This document shows positions 53,265 to 64,000 of a stretch of DNA of 64,000 nucleotides, piece after piece. The notes beneath the pieces are model-generated. The model ran no database searches. It had not been told where the DNA came from and saw only the letters and a list, made by a program, of their open reading frames with translations. How positions within the stretch are numbered: the stretch's first letter is position 1; the number at the start of each line of letters is the position of its first letter. This DNA comes from Escarpia spicata (Eukaryota > Annelida > Polychaeta > Sabellida > Siboglinidae). Position numbers and translations under genes: made by a program. Where the stretch lies: positions 32,980,199 through 33,044,198 of the forward strand of contig OZ023209.1 in assembly GCA_963995525.1 (NCBI GenBank), given 5' to 3'.

Positions 53265-54715
53265 GTATGTATGTAATCCAACGACAGTATATTATATTAT
53301 ATTATGTATTATGAAATAAACTTATTCATCTATTGTTTCATTCATTCAAACTAGCGCCTGAACTTGAAAAGAAACTTGACAATTTCAACATATACCAACA
53401 TAGTTTTTTTTGTAATGACATAATGAACGCGATTAACGTTTGTCAACGCAGCATGGCATAACTAGGCGTGGTTCCTCGGGTAAGATGAAAAGTGCTCAGC
53501 ACTATTTCCCACAGCAGAACCAAATTTGACACCACATCACCGGCTGGTAAGATAGCGATGGACCAAACATCAGGTAAACTTCAGGCAGATTGGCATATGG
53601 AACATCTTCTCGGACTAACACCGATTTTGCATTGACAACTTGGACGGCAGTAAAATAGTCCCAGAAAGTGATTAAGCAGCAATGAAGAAGCAGCCTCACT
53701 TAATATTGTAGTCTTCGAAGAAGGCAGTCAAGTCGGTGTCACGTTCTTGGAAGGTTGTATTGCTGATATGAATGACGACACCAGAGTAGAAATTAGCGTA
53801 GAGAGAACGGACACCGAGTCAGCAAGTAATTTGTAAGACTAATCAGTGTTGCGCTGTTTATTTTTTGCACAACATGATTTCACGTGATTATTTCAACGTG
53901 GTTGAAATCAACATTGTGCAATTTACCAAGATCACGGGCAACGAAGGTCTGAATATTGTTGTCCTGGTCGATTTTGTCAGAAACTTTACAATGTCATTTT
54001 GCTTGGCTTTATCGGAACCATGTCGTTTTAAGCTACGATGTTTTAATTACATAGACATGTGTGAATATAAGGGATCCTCTCAGAACGTCGATGCCCGATA
54101 TCAGACGACATCAATTTCGTTTGGGGAGGAGGGTTCAGAGGCAGTTTTTTTACACTTCGGCTCAATACTGTTAATTATTGATATCATTATATCAATGTTT
54201 ACAAACGTTCGTCTGAGGGGCAGAGGCCAGATGAAAGTAATTTCGTTAGATATCGGACATCGACGTTCTGAGATGATCCCTAATACATCCTTGGCATTTG
54301 CAATATCATCATCGTTAAAATTGTCTAATACGATACGATTCAGGAGAGATCGCTGACAAAAGTCCATTCGTTTTTTGTTTTTTAAACCTTAGTATTTCTT
54401 TGATGACATTGTTGTTGTCGGTCGCCATGACACCGGATAATAATTGAAGTAACATCACAAATCACATATAAAGTCTACAAAAACCGTAGATATATCACTA
54501 TATCAAATGTTACAACATCTAATTCTTCGTTAACGATGCGTATAATCCGTCGATAGTCGGGAGTAATGCGTAAACGTGTGAGGAAATGACTGATGTAGCA
54601 GCATGAACATTTACCTTCGGCTTGAATTGTTGGCGCCAAAAGTCTGTACTGAGTATTAGTTTATTTCTTGTATGTATGAGAGTATTCACTGTTGGTTGGG
54701 TCGTTGTGAAACCAG

Positions 54716-54924
54716 GTAAACCCCGATGACATGTGTATGACCGCCACGAAATCATTCAATTTCACCGGCGCGAAGTTACCTACGAAGGAGCTGCTTGATG
54801 CGTTCATACGTAACTACAAAAGTGGTGATCATGTAGAGGGGCAAGCGGCTGCTTTCTCTAATGGCATTTCGATCACCTATCCAGCGATACGCACGCGCAA
54901 TTCCATACTCGAATTAAGAACCCG
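54716..54924 (+). CDS. Candidate exon e
   Basis: 69 codons plus two bases between AACCAG| and CCCG|GTATGT. Reads DDMCMTATKSFNFTGAKLPT, then KELLDAFIRNYKSGDHVEGQ and ITYPAIRTRNSILELRTR. No family recognised. Could continue the gene of exon d. Confidence 0.4.
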
Positions 54925-55698
54925 GTATGTAGAGTCCGCATTTATATTGCTCATCTTCAACTCTTGTATAAAACGTTCAGCTTTATAATGTATTATGTTC
55001 ATTGGACTATTTCAATTTTCAGTCACTGAATAATGTATATGTGTTAAGTTTACGTTTCAGAATAACGCGCATGTAGTGTATTGGCAATTATTGCGTGTAG
55101 TACATTATGCACAAGAGTGAAATGCTCTACATAAACAACTTCGCTATAGCTTTACTTTTATTATTAAAAAAAACTAACTAACATACTTCTTGACCAGGAC
55201 ACATTCACTAAAAACAAAGGTGACTCCGTATATAGCGCAGTATTCAGTCCTTATTACTCGGGTACTACTCAAAACGTACCTCCGGCATACAAGTCTAACT
55301 GCCTGACAACATAACCAAGCAGTGGAGTATACCCAAAGTTTTGGTGGTTTACACAACTAGAAGGTCTACCGATTTAGAAACTGCATGATGCCACCGTGGC
55401 ACCTTAAGGAATTTGAAATATCTAATATTGCCGCTAGTATGTGAAAACAAATATAATTGACCACAATTTCCATGCTATACTACGTAGATGTTTGTCTAAA
55501 TACAGGTTTTCTGTAACCGAAGATTCCAATGTGATAACAGGTGATAATGTATGACAAAGCGATACAGATATAATCCAAAACGCTTGCCAAAATCACTACT
55601 ATTAGTATTACAGTGAAAATATAAGTTATCACAAAATGGTAAAGGTCAGTTCTTATTCAGCGCAGTATCCAGTCCTTAGGACTGCAAAAGGCTTTAAC
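54925..55698. other. No gene seen
   Basis: AT-rich. GCGCAGTAT.CAGTCCTTA occurs at about 55236 and 55661, the second just before the Harbinger-like left end. Confidence 0.4.
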
Positions 55699-55909
55699 GG
55701 TGCCGTCACACGATGCAACTTAATCGCATGCAATGGTTGCGCGCAACCTAGTCTCCCCGTATGTTGGTACCATTGCATGCAATACATTGCACGCAATTCT
55801 ATTGCATGCAAGTTGCATATTTAGAACATGTTCTATAATGTGCAACTTAGTTGCAACTTAATCGCATGACCAATAACCAATCAGAACCGCCGCCGGGATC
55901 GTCGTCGGC

Positions 55910-56101
55910 AACAATGGCGCAAAAATAAATAACGACATCCTTAATGAGGATGAAACGAAACAGATAATTGAGTTAGTCCAGGTGCATGAATGCCTCTGGA
56001 ACACGACATCAGTATATTATCACCGCCGAGAACATCGGGCGTCCGCTATGACGTCAATAACATTAGGAATGATACCTTCCACCGGTCGAAGCTTCAGTGG
56101 T
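55910..56101 (+). CDS. MADF-like gene, exon 1
   Basis: Reads DETKQIIELVQVHECLWNTT and VYYHRREHRASAM, ending at TTCAGTG|GTAAGT. The I.LV..H.CLWN...Y..R pattern opens MADF (Myb/SANT-like) DNA-binding domains. The ATG at 55912 is in another frame and hits a stop after four codons, so the start is broken or upstream. In Harbinger elements this protein helps the transposase reach DNA. Confidence 0.5.
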
Positions 56102-56169
56102 AAGTGTATGCATAGGCTATAATATAGCCTCTTTTAAGTTTTAGGTGGTAGAGGTGGTATTGTAGGAAT

Positions 56170-56500
56170 ATACTCACGTCCGGAATATTCGGGGCAAATC
56201 AAAATTCGTGGCACTGAAATCTCGTGTTCTAACGCTCTTGGCCTATTTTAATACATTGCGTGGTCTAGCACTGATTCACGTAACATGCGAACAATTTTAC
56301 ACAGCGTAGATAGAACCCACGAATTTTGACGCAGGCGTCTTCGACGAGATTTGGATTTCGCCGGTATATTATTGCCCATACCAGTATAATTTAGCGGCAT
56401 AAATGGTATATCCAATCGCTTTCAATTTTTTGCATTTTAACAACAACCTTGTCAAATCTTTCCGTACTATATCTGTGTACTAAATCTCTAATACTTATTC
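56170..56500 (+). repeat. Dispersed repeat, copy 2
   Basis: Inverted relative of 47950-48350 with the same blocks in the same order, lying inside the Harbinger-like element between MADF exons 1 and 2. Confidence 0.6.
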
Positions 56501-56810
56501 CGTTAAAATTTCTGCAAAATATACTGTTAATGTTTGTTAAAATAGATGTTAAAATAGACCAACGCCAACGGAATCTAAACCTACACCATCAGGGAGGGAG
56601 GGAGGGAGGGAAGGAGGGAATACTGATCAATGTAGGATATATATATTGTAGTTTCATTTTATCAGAAATGTATGATTTTTTTATGTACAAATGTTAGTTG
56701 AAGAAACTTAATTTAATATCTGCAATAGACTGCATGGTCAGGACATAAATATGTGAACGCCCAACTGTATTTAATCAAGTCAATTATAAACAAATACATT
56801 TCCATTTCAG

Positions 56811-56998
56811 AGAATGAGATAAAAACGAAGTTACGCTCTCTTCGTATAATATACTCAAGAGAGCTGACGTTGAAGTTAAAATCATTTAAGTTCGGCACTA
56901 GAACAGAAAAGACGTATATCAGCAAGTGGGCTCCTTTTGACCAATTTGACATCTTTCTGAGGCCATATGTTACTGTGCGAAACTCTGTCTCCAACCTG
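56811..56998 (+). CDS. MADF-like gene, exon 2
   Basis: After CATTTCAG the frame reads NEIKTKLRSLRIIYSRELTL, then TYISKWAPFDQFDIFLRPYV, and ends at AACCTG|GTAAGT. This is the second half of a MADF domain (K...LR..Y..E, then Y.S.W..F..L.FL). Confidence 0.55.
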
Positions 56999-57112
56999 GT
57001 AAGTCATTGGAACACAGTAATAAAACAGATTACTACAGCATATCACTGAGGTATTTGATAAATTAACATTGTGTAACTGTTCCAGCATATGGCTTGATCT
57101 GATGTTGTACAT

Positions 57113-57881
57113 TTAAATGGCAAATATGTCTTCAATATCCAACGTCACCAGCCAACTCAGCATGACAATGTCCTGTTGCCATTCCAAGGCATCGTCGGTG
57201 CTGAAATAGTCACGGAACTCTTCCCGCATCTGTGGAGTTCCTGTTCCCGCTTTGCCGACCAAGACCGCGAACCCACTGCCTAGGCTGATCTGTGTCGTTC
57301 TGGCTGTTGTACCTCCTGTCGTCCTCTCTCTGCAGGAAGTTGTGTAGTGCCACACACGCTTTTGTCACTGTTGTGGCTCTCGGAATTGAGGATCATAGAT
57401 CTCCCCAACAATCCAAACCTATTCACAAGGATGCCAAAGACATTTTCTACGACACTCCTTGCTCTGGACAGACAATAATTAAAGATCCTCTGTGTGTCAT
57501 ACAAGTTCCTGTGTAGGAAAGGCCTCATCAAGTGCTTTTTCTGGCCAAAACCTTCATCATCCATCACCATTTCCAATGCATGTGACAGAGATGATGCAGC
57601 ATAAACGCCCGCGTCGCTCGCTCGGCCAATAGCACTAATACCCAGCAGCAGAACTCTGTAATTGGCATCGACAACAGCCATCAGAATTATACTGACAAAG
57701 TTCTTATAATTGCTGTACACAGATCCGCTGTTTGCAGATGCTCGTATTGCCACATGCTTCCCATCACAGCGCCAATTAGATTCGGGAAGTTCCATTTGTT
57801 CATGAATTCTTGAGCGATGGCTTCCCATTCTTCATGTGTTGATGGCACATGTTTGAGAGAAAAGGAACTACTTAATCGCAT
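57113..57881 (-). pseudogene. Harbinger transposase, catalytic part
   Basis: Minus strand. Begins HVPSTHEEWEAIAQEF, shifts frame near 57800, then PESNWRCDGKHVAIRASANS and YKNFVSIILMAVVDANYRVL. The first Asp of the usual GAIDGKH motif is altered here by the shift (VMGSM / CDGKH). Later blocks are RIFNYCLSRARSVVENVFGI and, after another shift near 57340, EEFRDYFSTDDALEWQQ at the C-terminus. The family match is clear; the copy has at least two frameshifts. Confidence 0.75.
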
Positions 57882-58009
57882 TACACCTTATTATAAAACA
57901 CAACGAATGATTTTCTCAGAATAATACCTTAGTACTTGAGGCCTGCAATTTGTATTTGTTAAATAACCTGGCATTTAACTAATGTTATATTTCGATGGTA
58001 TAATTTCAG

Positions 58010-58386
58010 GATGACCCAGACAATGACATTTTGCTCGAGGAGTCCCTATCACCTGATGCTCAAACTGACGCGGAGATGGCAGAACATACTCCTGACAGCC
58101 GAGGTCAACAGGCAGACAACGACGACACAGAAGACGACAGAAACCGAGTGGTAGCACCTACTCCTTCAACATCAACATCTACCAGAGATATTCCAGCCAG
58201 TGCAAAGAAGAAGAGCGACCAAGTCAACGAATCTGCCTGTGAGGCATTAGGCGCCATACAGGATTATGTCACTCATAAGAAGGCCAATCAATATACACTT
58301 GATGATGCTGGTGCAGCTTCTTTTGGCCGCTTAGTGGCCAGTTACTTAGTGCAGATAAAAACAACTTATCTCAGAAGAAAGGTATA
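58010..58386 (+). CDS. MADF-like gene, last exon with BESS-like tail
   Basis: Starts after TAATTTCAG| in phase 0 with exon 2. Reads DDPDNDILLEESLSPDAQTD, an acidic Ser/Thr linker, then ACEALGAIQDYVTHKKA and ASFGRLVASYLVQIKTTYL, a short helical tail like BESS motifs (FG..VA..L). Stops at 58386. Open throughout, which supports a real exon. Lies between the two minus-strand transposase blocks. Confidence 0.55.
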
Positions 58387-58807
58387 ACTTGACATGCTCA
58401 AGGTGGTGTATGATGTTCTGGAGGAAGAGGATACTTTGTGTGACGGTGGATTGACAGGGAATGAGAGGAATTTGGATTAGTATGAGGTAGAGGTAAGGAA
58501 GTATCTGAGGATCGCAAAGTTGAATATGGTTATGAAAATAAGGTTAATTGTTCTGACAAGTATCGGTTCTTTCTTCGTGTGTGTAATGTGTCAGTTCATG
58601 AATGTTGGTATTTAATTCAATCACCCACTGGAACATTAAAGTTTTGACAGTGGTTCTCCAACTAATAAAAATTTTAAGTTATCTTGCAGTACTGTTAAAA
58701 TTCAATCAGTAGTCCCTGTTGTATTATAAGTTTTCACCTACAACCAGACAAAACCTTTTATAGCTGTTTCGCATAGCTGTATTATATTTTTTCAGCGAAG
58801 ATTAACT

Positions 58808-58934
58808 ATCTTTGTCGTAGGAGCAACCTTTCACTTTGTCGTAGGAGCAACCTTTCATTTTGTCGTAGGAGCAACCTTTCACTTTATAGTAAGACACACC
58901 TTTCATTTTGTCGTAGGAGCAACCTTTCACTTTG
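58808..58934. repeat. Minisatellite, about 30-bp unit
   Basis: TTTGTCGTAGGAGCAACCTT with following TCA. repeats four times, plus one diverged unit (58808-58934). Confidence 0.85.
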
Positions 58935-59241
58935 CATTCTTTGTATCTTCATTTACCTTGAGAAACTCCTGGCGAAGGACAGCATGTATGGCTTCACATG
59001 TTTCTGGTATCATCTCGCTGAGTGTGTTTCTTTTCCACAGAAGCCCTGGCCAAACCAAAACGATTCTCTTCTTTCCTCTGTTCTTTTGTGAAAGGTTCAC
59101 TGTATAAATGGCGCCTAAAGTTAAAATCAACAGCTCTTCGTCGCTATCAGAAGACATGGCGGCAGCCGATTTCCAAATACAAGCATACATATGTTTGGAC
59201 GTTAACATGCCTATGTCTGCTTTGTTATCTTTGCCAACCAT
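58927..59241 (-). CDS. Harbinger transposase, N-terminal block
   Basis: An open frame containing MSSDSDEELLILTLGAIYTV (ATG near 59155) and RGKKRIVLVWPGLLWKR, then AIHAVLRQEFLKVNED. This matches the N-terminus of Harbinger transposases (acidic Ser start, basic RKKR, then W..P...R). It likely joins the 57113-57881 block. Between them, on the other strand, lies the last MADF exon. Confidence 0.5.
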   Translation of the reverse strand: MVGKDNKADIGMLTSKHMYACIWKSAAAMSSDSDEELLILTLGAIYTVNLSQKNRGKKRIVLVWPGLLWKRNTLSEMIPETCEAIHAVLRQEFLKVNEDTKNAK

Positions 59242-59260
59242 TTTTCACTCCTGACAATTG

Positions 59261-60829
59261 ACATGATTTTATTGTGTTTGCATCAGTAATATATCTGGCA
59301 GCCAGCCAGAAAACATGGTTTAAAAATTCCATACATTGTACACAAATGAACTGCCGGTAGGTAAAGTGATATATCGACTGTACCTCGTAGTTTGTCGTAC
59401 ATTCACTGAAAAGACGACATGTTAATGGACAGTGTAAGTGGTGACACACCTGTTTCATCACAAATCACCTTTAAATTGTTGGATAATGTAACGTCTGCTT
59501 CTGTTTCACGGCATTTTCTTATACCGGGGAGTGTCTTTGAATATATTCAGTAGAATAGGATATCGGCTGATAAGTTTTGATCTACGTGTGCTTCGTTGTG
59601 GCTCTGTGGTGTTTCTTTCTGGTGTAAACTCATCCCAGATAATGATCATCATCTGACGTTTGTTTTCAGGGCCACTGTCCCCAAAAGTGTACAACTGGAG
59701 TTGTAGCATGTCCAAAAATAAATGTACGATTCTAAACAATTAAATTATATCTTCTTATTGTATATATATAAACGAATATTTTCCATAAATAGTTCAATGT
59801 AGTAAGAGGTAATTTTATTATAATCCAGTGACTCAACCAGAAGACCTTGTCATGTCTCCCTACAATAATTTCTTTGTATTTTGTATTAGTCCATGTCATC
59901 TAGTAACACAATTAACTGGGTTTGGACTTCACACCCTATTGCCTTTTTCAGAATCAAAGATTGCCGAAAAAAATGGCCACCGAAATGCTAGAAATGACTT
60001 ACCTTCGTTTTCATCAAGATTGGTTGAGTTCTTATTGCAGAGAACAATCCAACATGGCTGCCAAAATGACTGCCGGAATACTAAAATGCTCTAAAAAGCC
60101 ATAATTTAGGAGCTAGTTGACATAGAACGACGATATTGGTGTCTGGATATAGGTTTTTGAGGTCACGGATTCAGATTCTGGTGTGTTCGTGATGATTTGA
60201 GGAATCCTTATGCGGCCAAATGATCATAGTTCCTCCAAAATGGATGATTGAAGGCAACAACTGTTGTTGGTATTTGTTTGTTGATACAAAACAATCAGAT
60301 TGAAACGGACATATTTAATGAACAGGCTGTTTATTGATTACAATCCATCAACTCCTCAACGTATTGTCAGTAAAAATATAATGTAAGTGACAGTGACTTA
60401 TGACCGTTTCAGAAAACATACAGTGGACATATCAAGATATTATTATTATGAAAATATAATTTCGACTTCATGATAGAGCACATCAGTATCTGTAACAAAA
60501 ACTATCCAAGTAGAATACAGCTATTGGATGATCATTTATCTATTTAATTAATTAATTTATTCTGATCGTTTCATATGAATTGTATCGTTGTTTAAATTGA
60601 TGGGGTGGCTCCTGTGCACACATGTATATGTTTTGTATACATAGGTGAAATAAATTGACTCTGATTTCTGATCAACTGGGCACAATTATACAAAAACGCC
60701 TTCATTGTGTGCCTCATTAACATTATGGCACAATTACTCCTGATCCTCGTTAGACTCATCAGTATACAGTACATACTCATTCTGATTTGACACATCCTCG
60801 TCATCTTCATGATTAGTTTGTTGCATTCA
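59261..60829. other. Intergenic
   Basis: Short ORFs (59225-59461, 59506-59739, 59828-60094) show no motif. Nothing else supported. Confidence 0.4.
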
Positions 60830-61010
60830 CGTACTCCCCCATAGACACAAAATATCGTGCATGCGACTTGGTGTCCAGTACACCCACAGTTGTTGCCTTT
60901 ACACGGTCGCTCTGACTCACAACCGCATCGTATGAGCTTGAGTACAGACTCGGGAGCTTGGGATACATCCACAACAACAGGGCGATGATATAGGGCTTCG
61001 TTGGCATGGT
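60830..61010 (-). pseudogene. Cysteine-rich transposon-linked domain remnant
   Basis: Minus strand reads VSQAPESVLKLIRCGCESER, then PCKGNNCGCTGHQVACTIFC and a final Cys. The APE.VLK.I.CGC...C...NC.C....ACT.FC pattern is a Cys-rich block I associate with invertebrate transposon-derived proteins. It is cut off on both sides. Upstream minus-strand text (61203-61018) may belong to it but is out of frame. Confidence 0.45.
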
Positions 61011-61399
61011 CTGCCTCTCATCTCAACTCTACTGGGTTGATGGGAGAGGTTCCGATTCTACGGCTCCATACCATTGTGCAACCTGGTAATGTCATCTGAG
61101 AACATTCTGGATATTTGCCCGAGTTGTTGGTGGGAGAGAACATAGTTTGGGTGCAGATGTAGTACTCGTTCCGGTTTTCAGCGCCCACGTGCGCTGTCGG
61201 CACTCTGTCATGGAGTCACACTTCAGTTTAGTACCATAACATGCAAACGCTTTCTATACAATCGATCATCGACATAATTGTACAACCGTTTTATGATACT
61301 ACGAGCTATGCATGTGCCTATGCTGATTGGAACTATACTCCTGAACAATTGTGATATTTGGACATTACAGCCTGCAATCACACCAGTTCGTATTAAGGA

Positions 61400-64000
61400 A
61401 GACTACACTGTTCCATCTATGTCGACCCATATTCGATACAACAGGTGCGAACAGCTGCGCCATAGTAAGGCAATAACGAGAGACAATAGACTCTCTGAGC
61501 AGGTGTGTTGCCTATTGAAGCTACTTGAGATAGCCGTACCACCGCGTGGGTGTCGAAGCGGCAAGAACCGTAGACACAAACGTATTTTAATACACACTGC
61601 GCCTGTTGTGCAATCGACCTCACTGTCAGGTCAAGTGACATCTGTGATCGTAACTGCCAGGACACATATCCCCAGAACAATAATGTGCAAATCAACCCGC
61701 CGTAGTGATCCGTGCAATTAAGTTCACGTTTCTATACGTGATAATATGAGCCCGTCAAAGAAAACTCTCAGTCGCTGTCCTTAATGCTCGATCTGTCAGA
61801 AATAAAACTTTAACCATCAATGAATTCTTGACCGACCACGAAATTTATATATACTAGCAATAACGGAAACTTGGCTGAAACAGAACAGCGACAAATGTGT
61901 GATCGCCGAACTTACGCAGAACGGATATACGTTCATCAATGTTCCTCGTGCGTCTGGACGCGGTGGTGGTGTCGGCGTCATCCACAGGAACACGTTACCA
62001 TGCAAGATGCTCCCTAAAACGAACTATGAGTCTTTACAATTGAAGAGTATCTAGTTCACTGGAGCCACTTCTAGAACGTTCAACCTGTACACGTTCAACC
62101 GCCCGCCATCATCGGCTAAGATTCCCAGTCCGATGACGGAGTTCTACCTGGAACTAGAACACCAGTTCCGAGAAGTGTCAACATGTGTAACACCAACGTG
62201 CATTGTTGATGACTTCAACATAAAATTCGACGTTGAGGCGAGACCCGACCGTTCGTGCAACTACTGGACTCGTACAACTTCACTCAGCACGTCACATTCT
62301 GCAGGTCACATATTGAACTTTTGTCTATGTCAGATCACCACATGGTGCGTCATGGGCATCCACAGGCCTACTAAGATGTAGATATATAGTAAAACGCAAT
62401 TACCGCTCGTTTGATGCCGATTCTTTCAACACTGACATTCGATCAACTTGTGATTCACTAGCGACAATGTTACGAGCTATAATGCTTCACTAAGTACATA
62501 ATATTATATTGACAAACATGCGCCAAAGCGACGGACTTCCATGCAGGGTAATAAACCAAACCCGACGCGAGGAGACAATAACGAAAGAGCGAGTCGTTGT
62601 GGAGACGCACAAAACTTGAGATTCATCTACAAATGTACGTTGATGCACGCAATGAGTGCAACAAGCTAATTGCACTCTCGAAAACCAACTACTATCGAGA
62701 TAAACTTCAGAACGCTGATAACAAACATCGTGAAATCGCCGAGTGAGAAGCCATCACGTTCGTATCCCGAATATGACTCTGTCGTTGCCTGTTACGGGTC
62801 ATTTTCAGACTATTTTAACAACAAGGTAGCTGAAATTCGACTGGTTTATATGCTGCCAGACATCGCATCACACCGCCGCATGAAACACGTCGCTTTGTCA
62901 CACCGATTGACAACACGTGAAATAACGGCTATCATCGCTAGAATGTTTACGTCTTGCTCACTTGATCCGTTACCATCCGATCAGGTAAAATAGAACATTG
63001 AAGCACTTGCGATCATTGTTGCCGACGTAACAAATGCGTATTTGGCCGAAAGAACAATGCCGGGTGAACTGAAGCGAGCACTTGTGCATCCACGTCTGGA
63101 GAAGCCGTCGCTATGTAGGGATACCCTAAGTAACTACCGCCCAGTCAGTCAGCAATCTGTCCCAACTTTCGAAAGTAATTGAAACAATTGTAGCCAACAG
63201 ATCGGTGATATCATTCACAACCACGACTTAAAATATTACCACTCTGCTGATGATCTACAACTGTTCTGTCACTTCGACCTGGATGCATCTTCTCTGGCGA
63301 CCGCCGTGCGTCGGGTCGAGCTATGTATTGATGACGTGAAGGAGTGTATGACTTGGAATTTTCTGCCCATGAATGACACCAACACAGAAATTCTACCTGT
63401 TGTCCCCAAATCGACAAATGCTATAATAAGTGGACGCCGTATGCTCGTCGGGACAGAAGAAATCAGTGCAACTGAACACGTTAGAAGAAATCTCGGCGTC
63501 CACCTTTATGGACACCTGGATATGACTGCAAGTGTCACGTACTATCAACACTTGATCGCTGCACCTGCGCAACAACCGTTACCTAACTCAACCGACAGCG
63601 CAACATGTAGACAAGGCCATGATAACATCCCGTTTGGACCACTGCAACATTACTTATTACTCGACAGGCACGTTGTGAAAGTGCGACCCCTATTCTTCGC
63701 CAATTGCACTGGCTACGTATCCAACAGCGCATTACATTCCAGATCACTGTGCTTACTTTCAAGGCGCTGGACGAACACCTCTCGCCTCTCTACATGCAGA
63801 AGCTCGTGCGTGTCTACATGCCAGCCATACGTCTCCTCTCGTTGTCGCGAGAACACGCAACGGAGCGGGTGACTGTACATTTGCTTACGCAGCAGCAGCA
63901 GCAGTGTGGAACGCTCTGCCGTCAAATGTTACCTACGAAACATCACTGGACTCATTTAAATCTGTATTGAAGACTCACCTGTTCACTGCACGTATATGTA
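61400..64000 (+). pseudogene. Second LINE A-like copy, internally deleted
   Basis: The leader resembles LINE A (PPRGCRSGKNRRHKRI near 61540). Endonuclease pieces follow: VLNARSV.NK (about 61780), ITETWLKQNSDKC, GYTFINVPRASGRGGGVGV (about 61920-61975) and DDFNIKFDVEARPD (62210). The RT linker has LTTREITAIIARMFTSCSLD (62900). SNYRPVSQQS (63130) is followed within about 100 bases by YYHSADDLQLFCHFDLD (63237), so most of the fingers and palm are deleted. The C-terminal part (63300-63990) continues to the window edge. Many stops. Confidence 0.75.

Larger units (their letters stand above)
55699..59260. mobile_element. PIF/Harbinger-like element with MADF gene and transposase
   Basis: The left end probably lies near GTGCCGTCACACGATGCAAC (about 55701), which has the form of animal Harbinger termini and is rich in GCATGCAA motifs. 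Inside are a plus-strand MADF/BESS-like gene (three exons) and a minus-strand DDE transposase (two blocks), the usual two-gene set of Harbinger elements. A matching right terminus was not found, so the right boundary is set by the transposase N-terminus. Lesions in both genes indicate an old copy. Confidence 0.6.

Noticed and set aside
53865..54367. 163-codon plus ORF and its 88-codon minus counterpart
   Set aside because: Both frames are open, with no motif I recognise and no clear splice or promoter context. The minus reading (NFNDDDIANAKDVLGIIS) looks slightly more protein-like, but not enough to call.

Overview
The window looks like nuclear DNA of a marine-type invertebrate animal. It holds layered decayed transposons (CR1/L2-like and RTE-like LINEs, a Ty3/gypsy fragment, two PIF/Harbinger transposases, a Tigger/pogo transposase), GT-rich microsatellites, short exons bounded by GT..AG, and a P2X7-like cysteine domain gene. 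I cannot name the species. There is no bacterial-type operon, CRISPR array, rRNA or tRNA that I can support.

The centrepiece is a complete Maverick/Polinton (adintovirus-like) element at 17054-34603 (17,550 bp). It has 197-bp terminal inverted repeats that differ at one base, and a perfect 6-bp target duplication TTTGTA (17048-17053 and 34604-34609). It is CpG-rich, unlike its AT-rich flanks. Its left arm reads rightward: a NADAR-like gene, packaging ATPase, two conserved small virion-type proteins, integrase (tandemly duplicated), a two-segment membrane protein, minor capsid (penton) protein, a basic glycine-rich protein, major capsid protein and adenain-like protease. The right arm reads leftward: protein-primed DNA polymerase B, a run of short ORFs each starting exactly at a splice acceptor, and an RPA70-C-like zinc/OB-fold protein. 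A small rightward spliced gene lies next to the right terminal repeat. Together these are replication (PolB, RPA-like), integration, packaging, maturation and capsid functions. Many genes carry a frameshift or stop (NADAR, ATPase, integrase, membrane protein, minor capsid, start of the major capsid, PolB), so this copy looks inactive. Several shifts sit in homopolymers and could be sequence error.

The Polinton sits inside the endonuclease domain of a LINE ('LINE A': about 16400-17053, resuming at 34610). LINE A is split again, next to its RT catalytic motif, by a CR1-type 'LINE B' that carries a PHD-like finger, an SGNH-esterase ORF1 and an EN-RT ORF2. A 3713-bp tandem duplication (35185-38897 and 38898-42610) then copied part of LINE A with part of LINE B. 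LINE A resumes at about 44536 and ends near 45775. A second, internally deleted LINE A-like copy runs off the right edge (about 61400-64000).

Left flank (1-16400): LINE fragments, a Harbinger pseudogene, two short zinc-finger ORFs linked to a shared repeat, satellites, a hairpin MITE, a gypsy gag-protease fragment and two exons of a P2X7-like gene. Right flank (45800-61400): unrecognised candidate exons, a Tigger pseudogene, and a Harbinger element at about 55.7-59.2 kb whose MADF/BESS-like gene and transposase lie on opposite strands with interdigitated exons.
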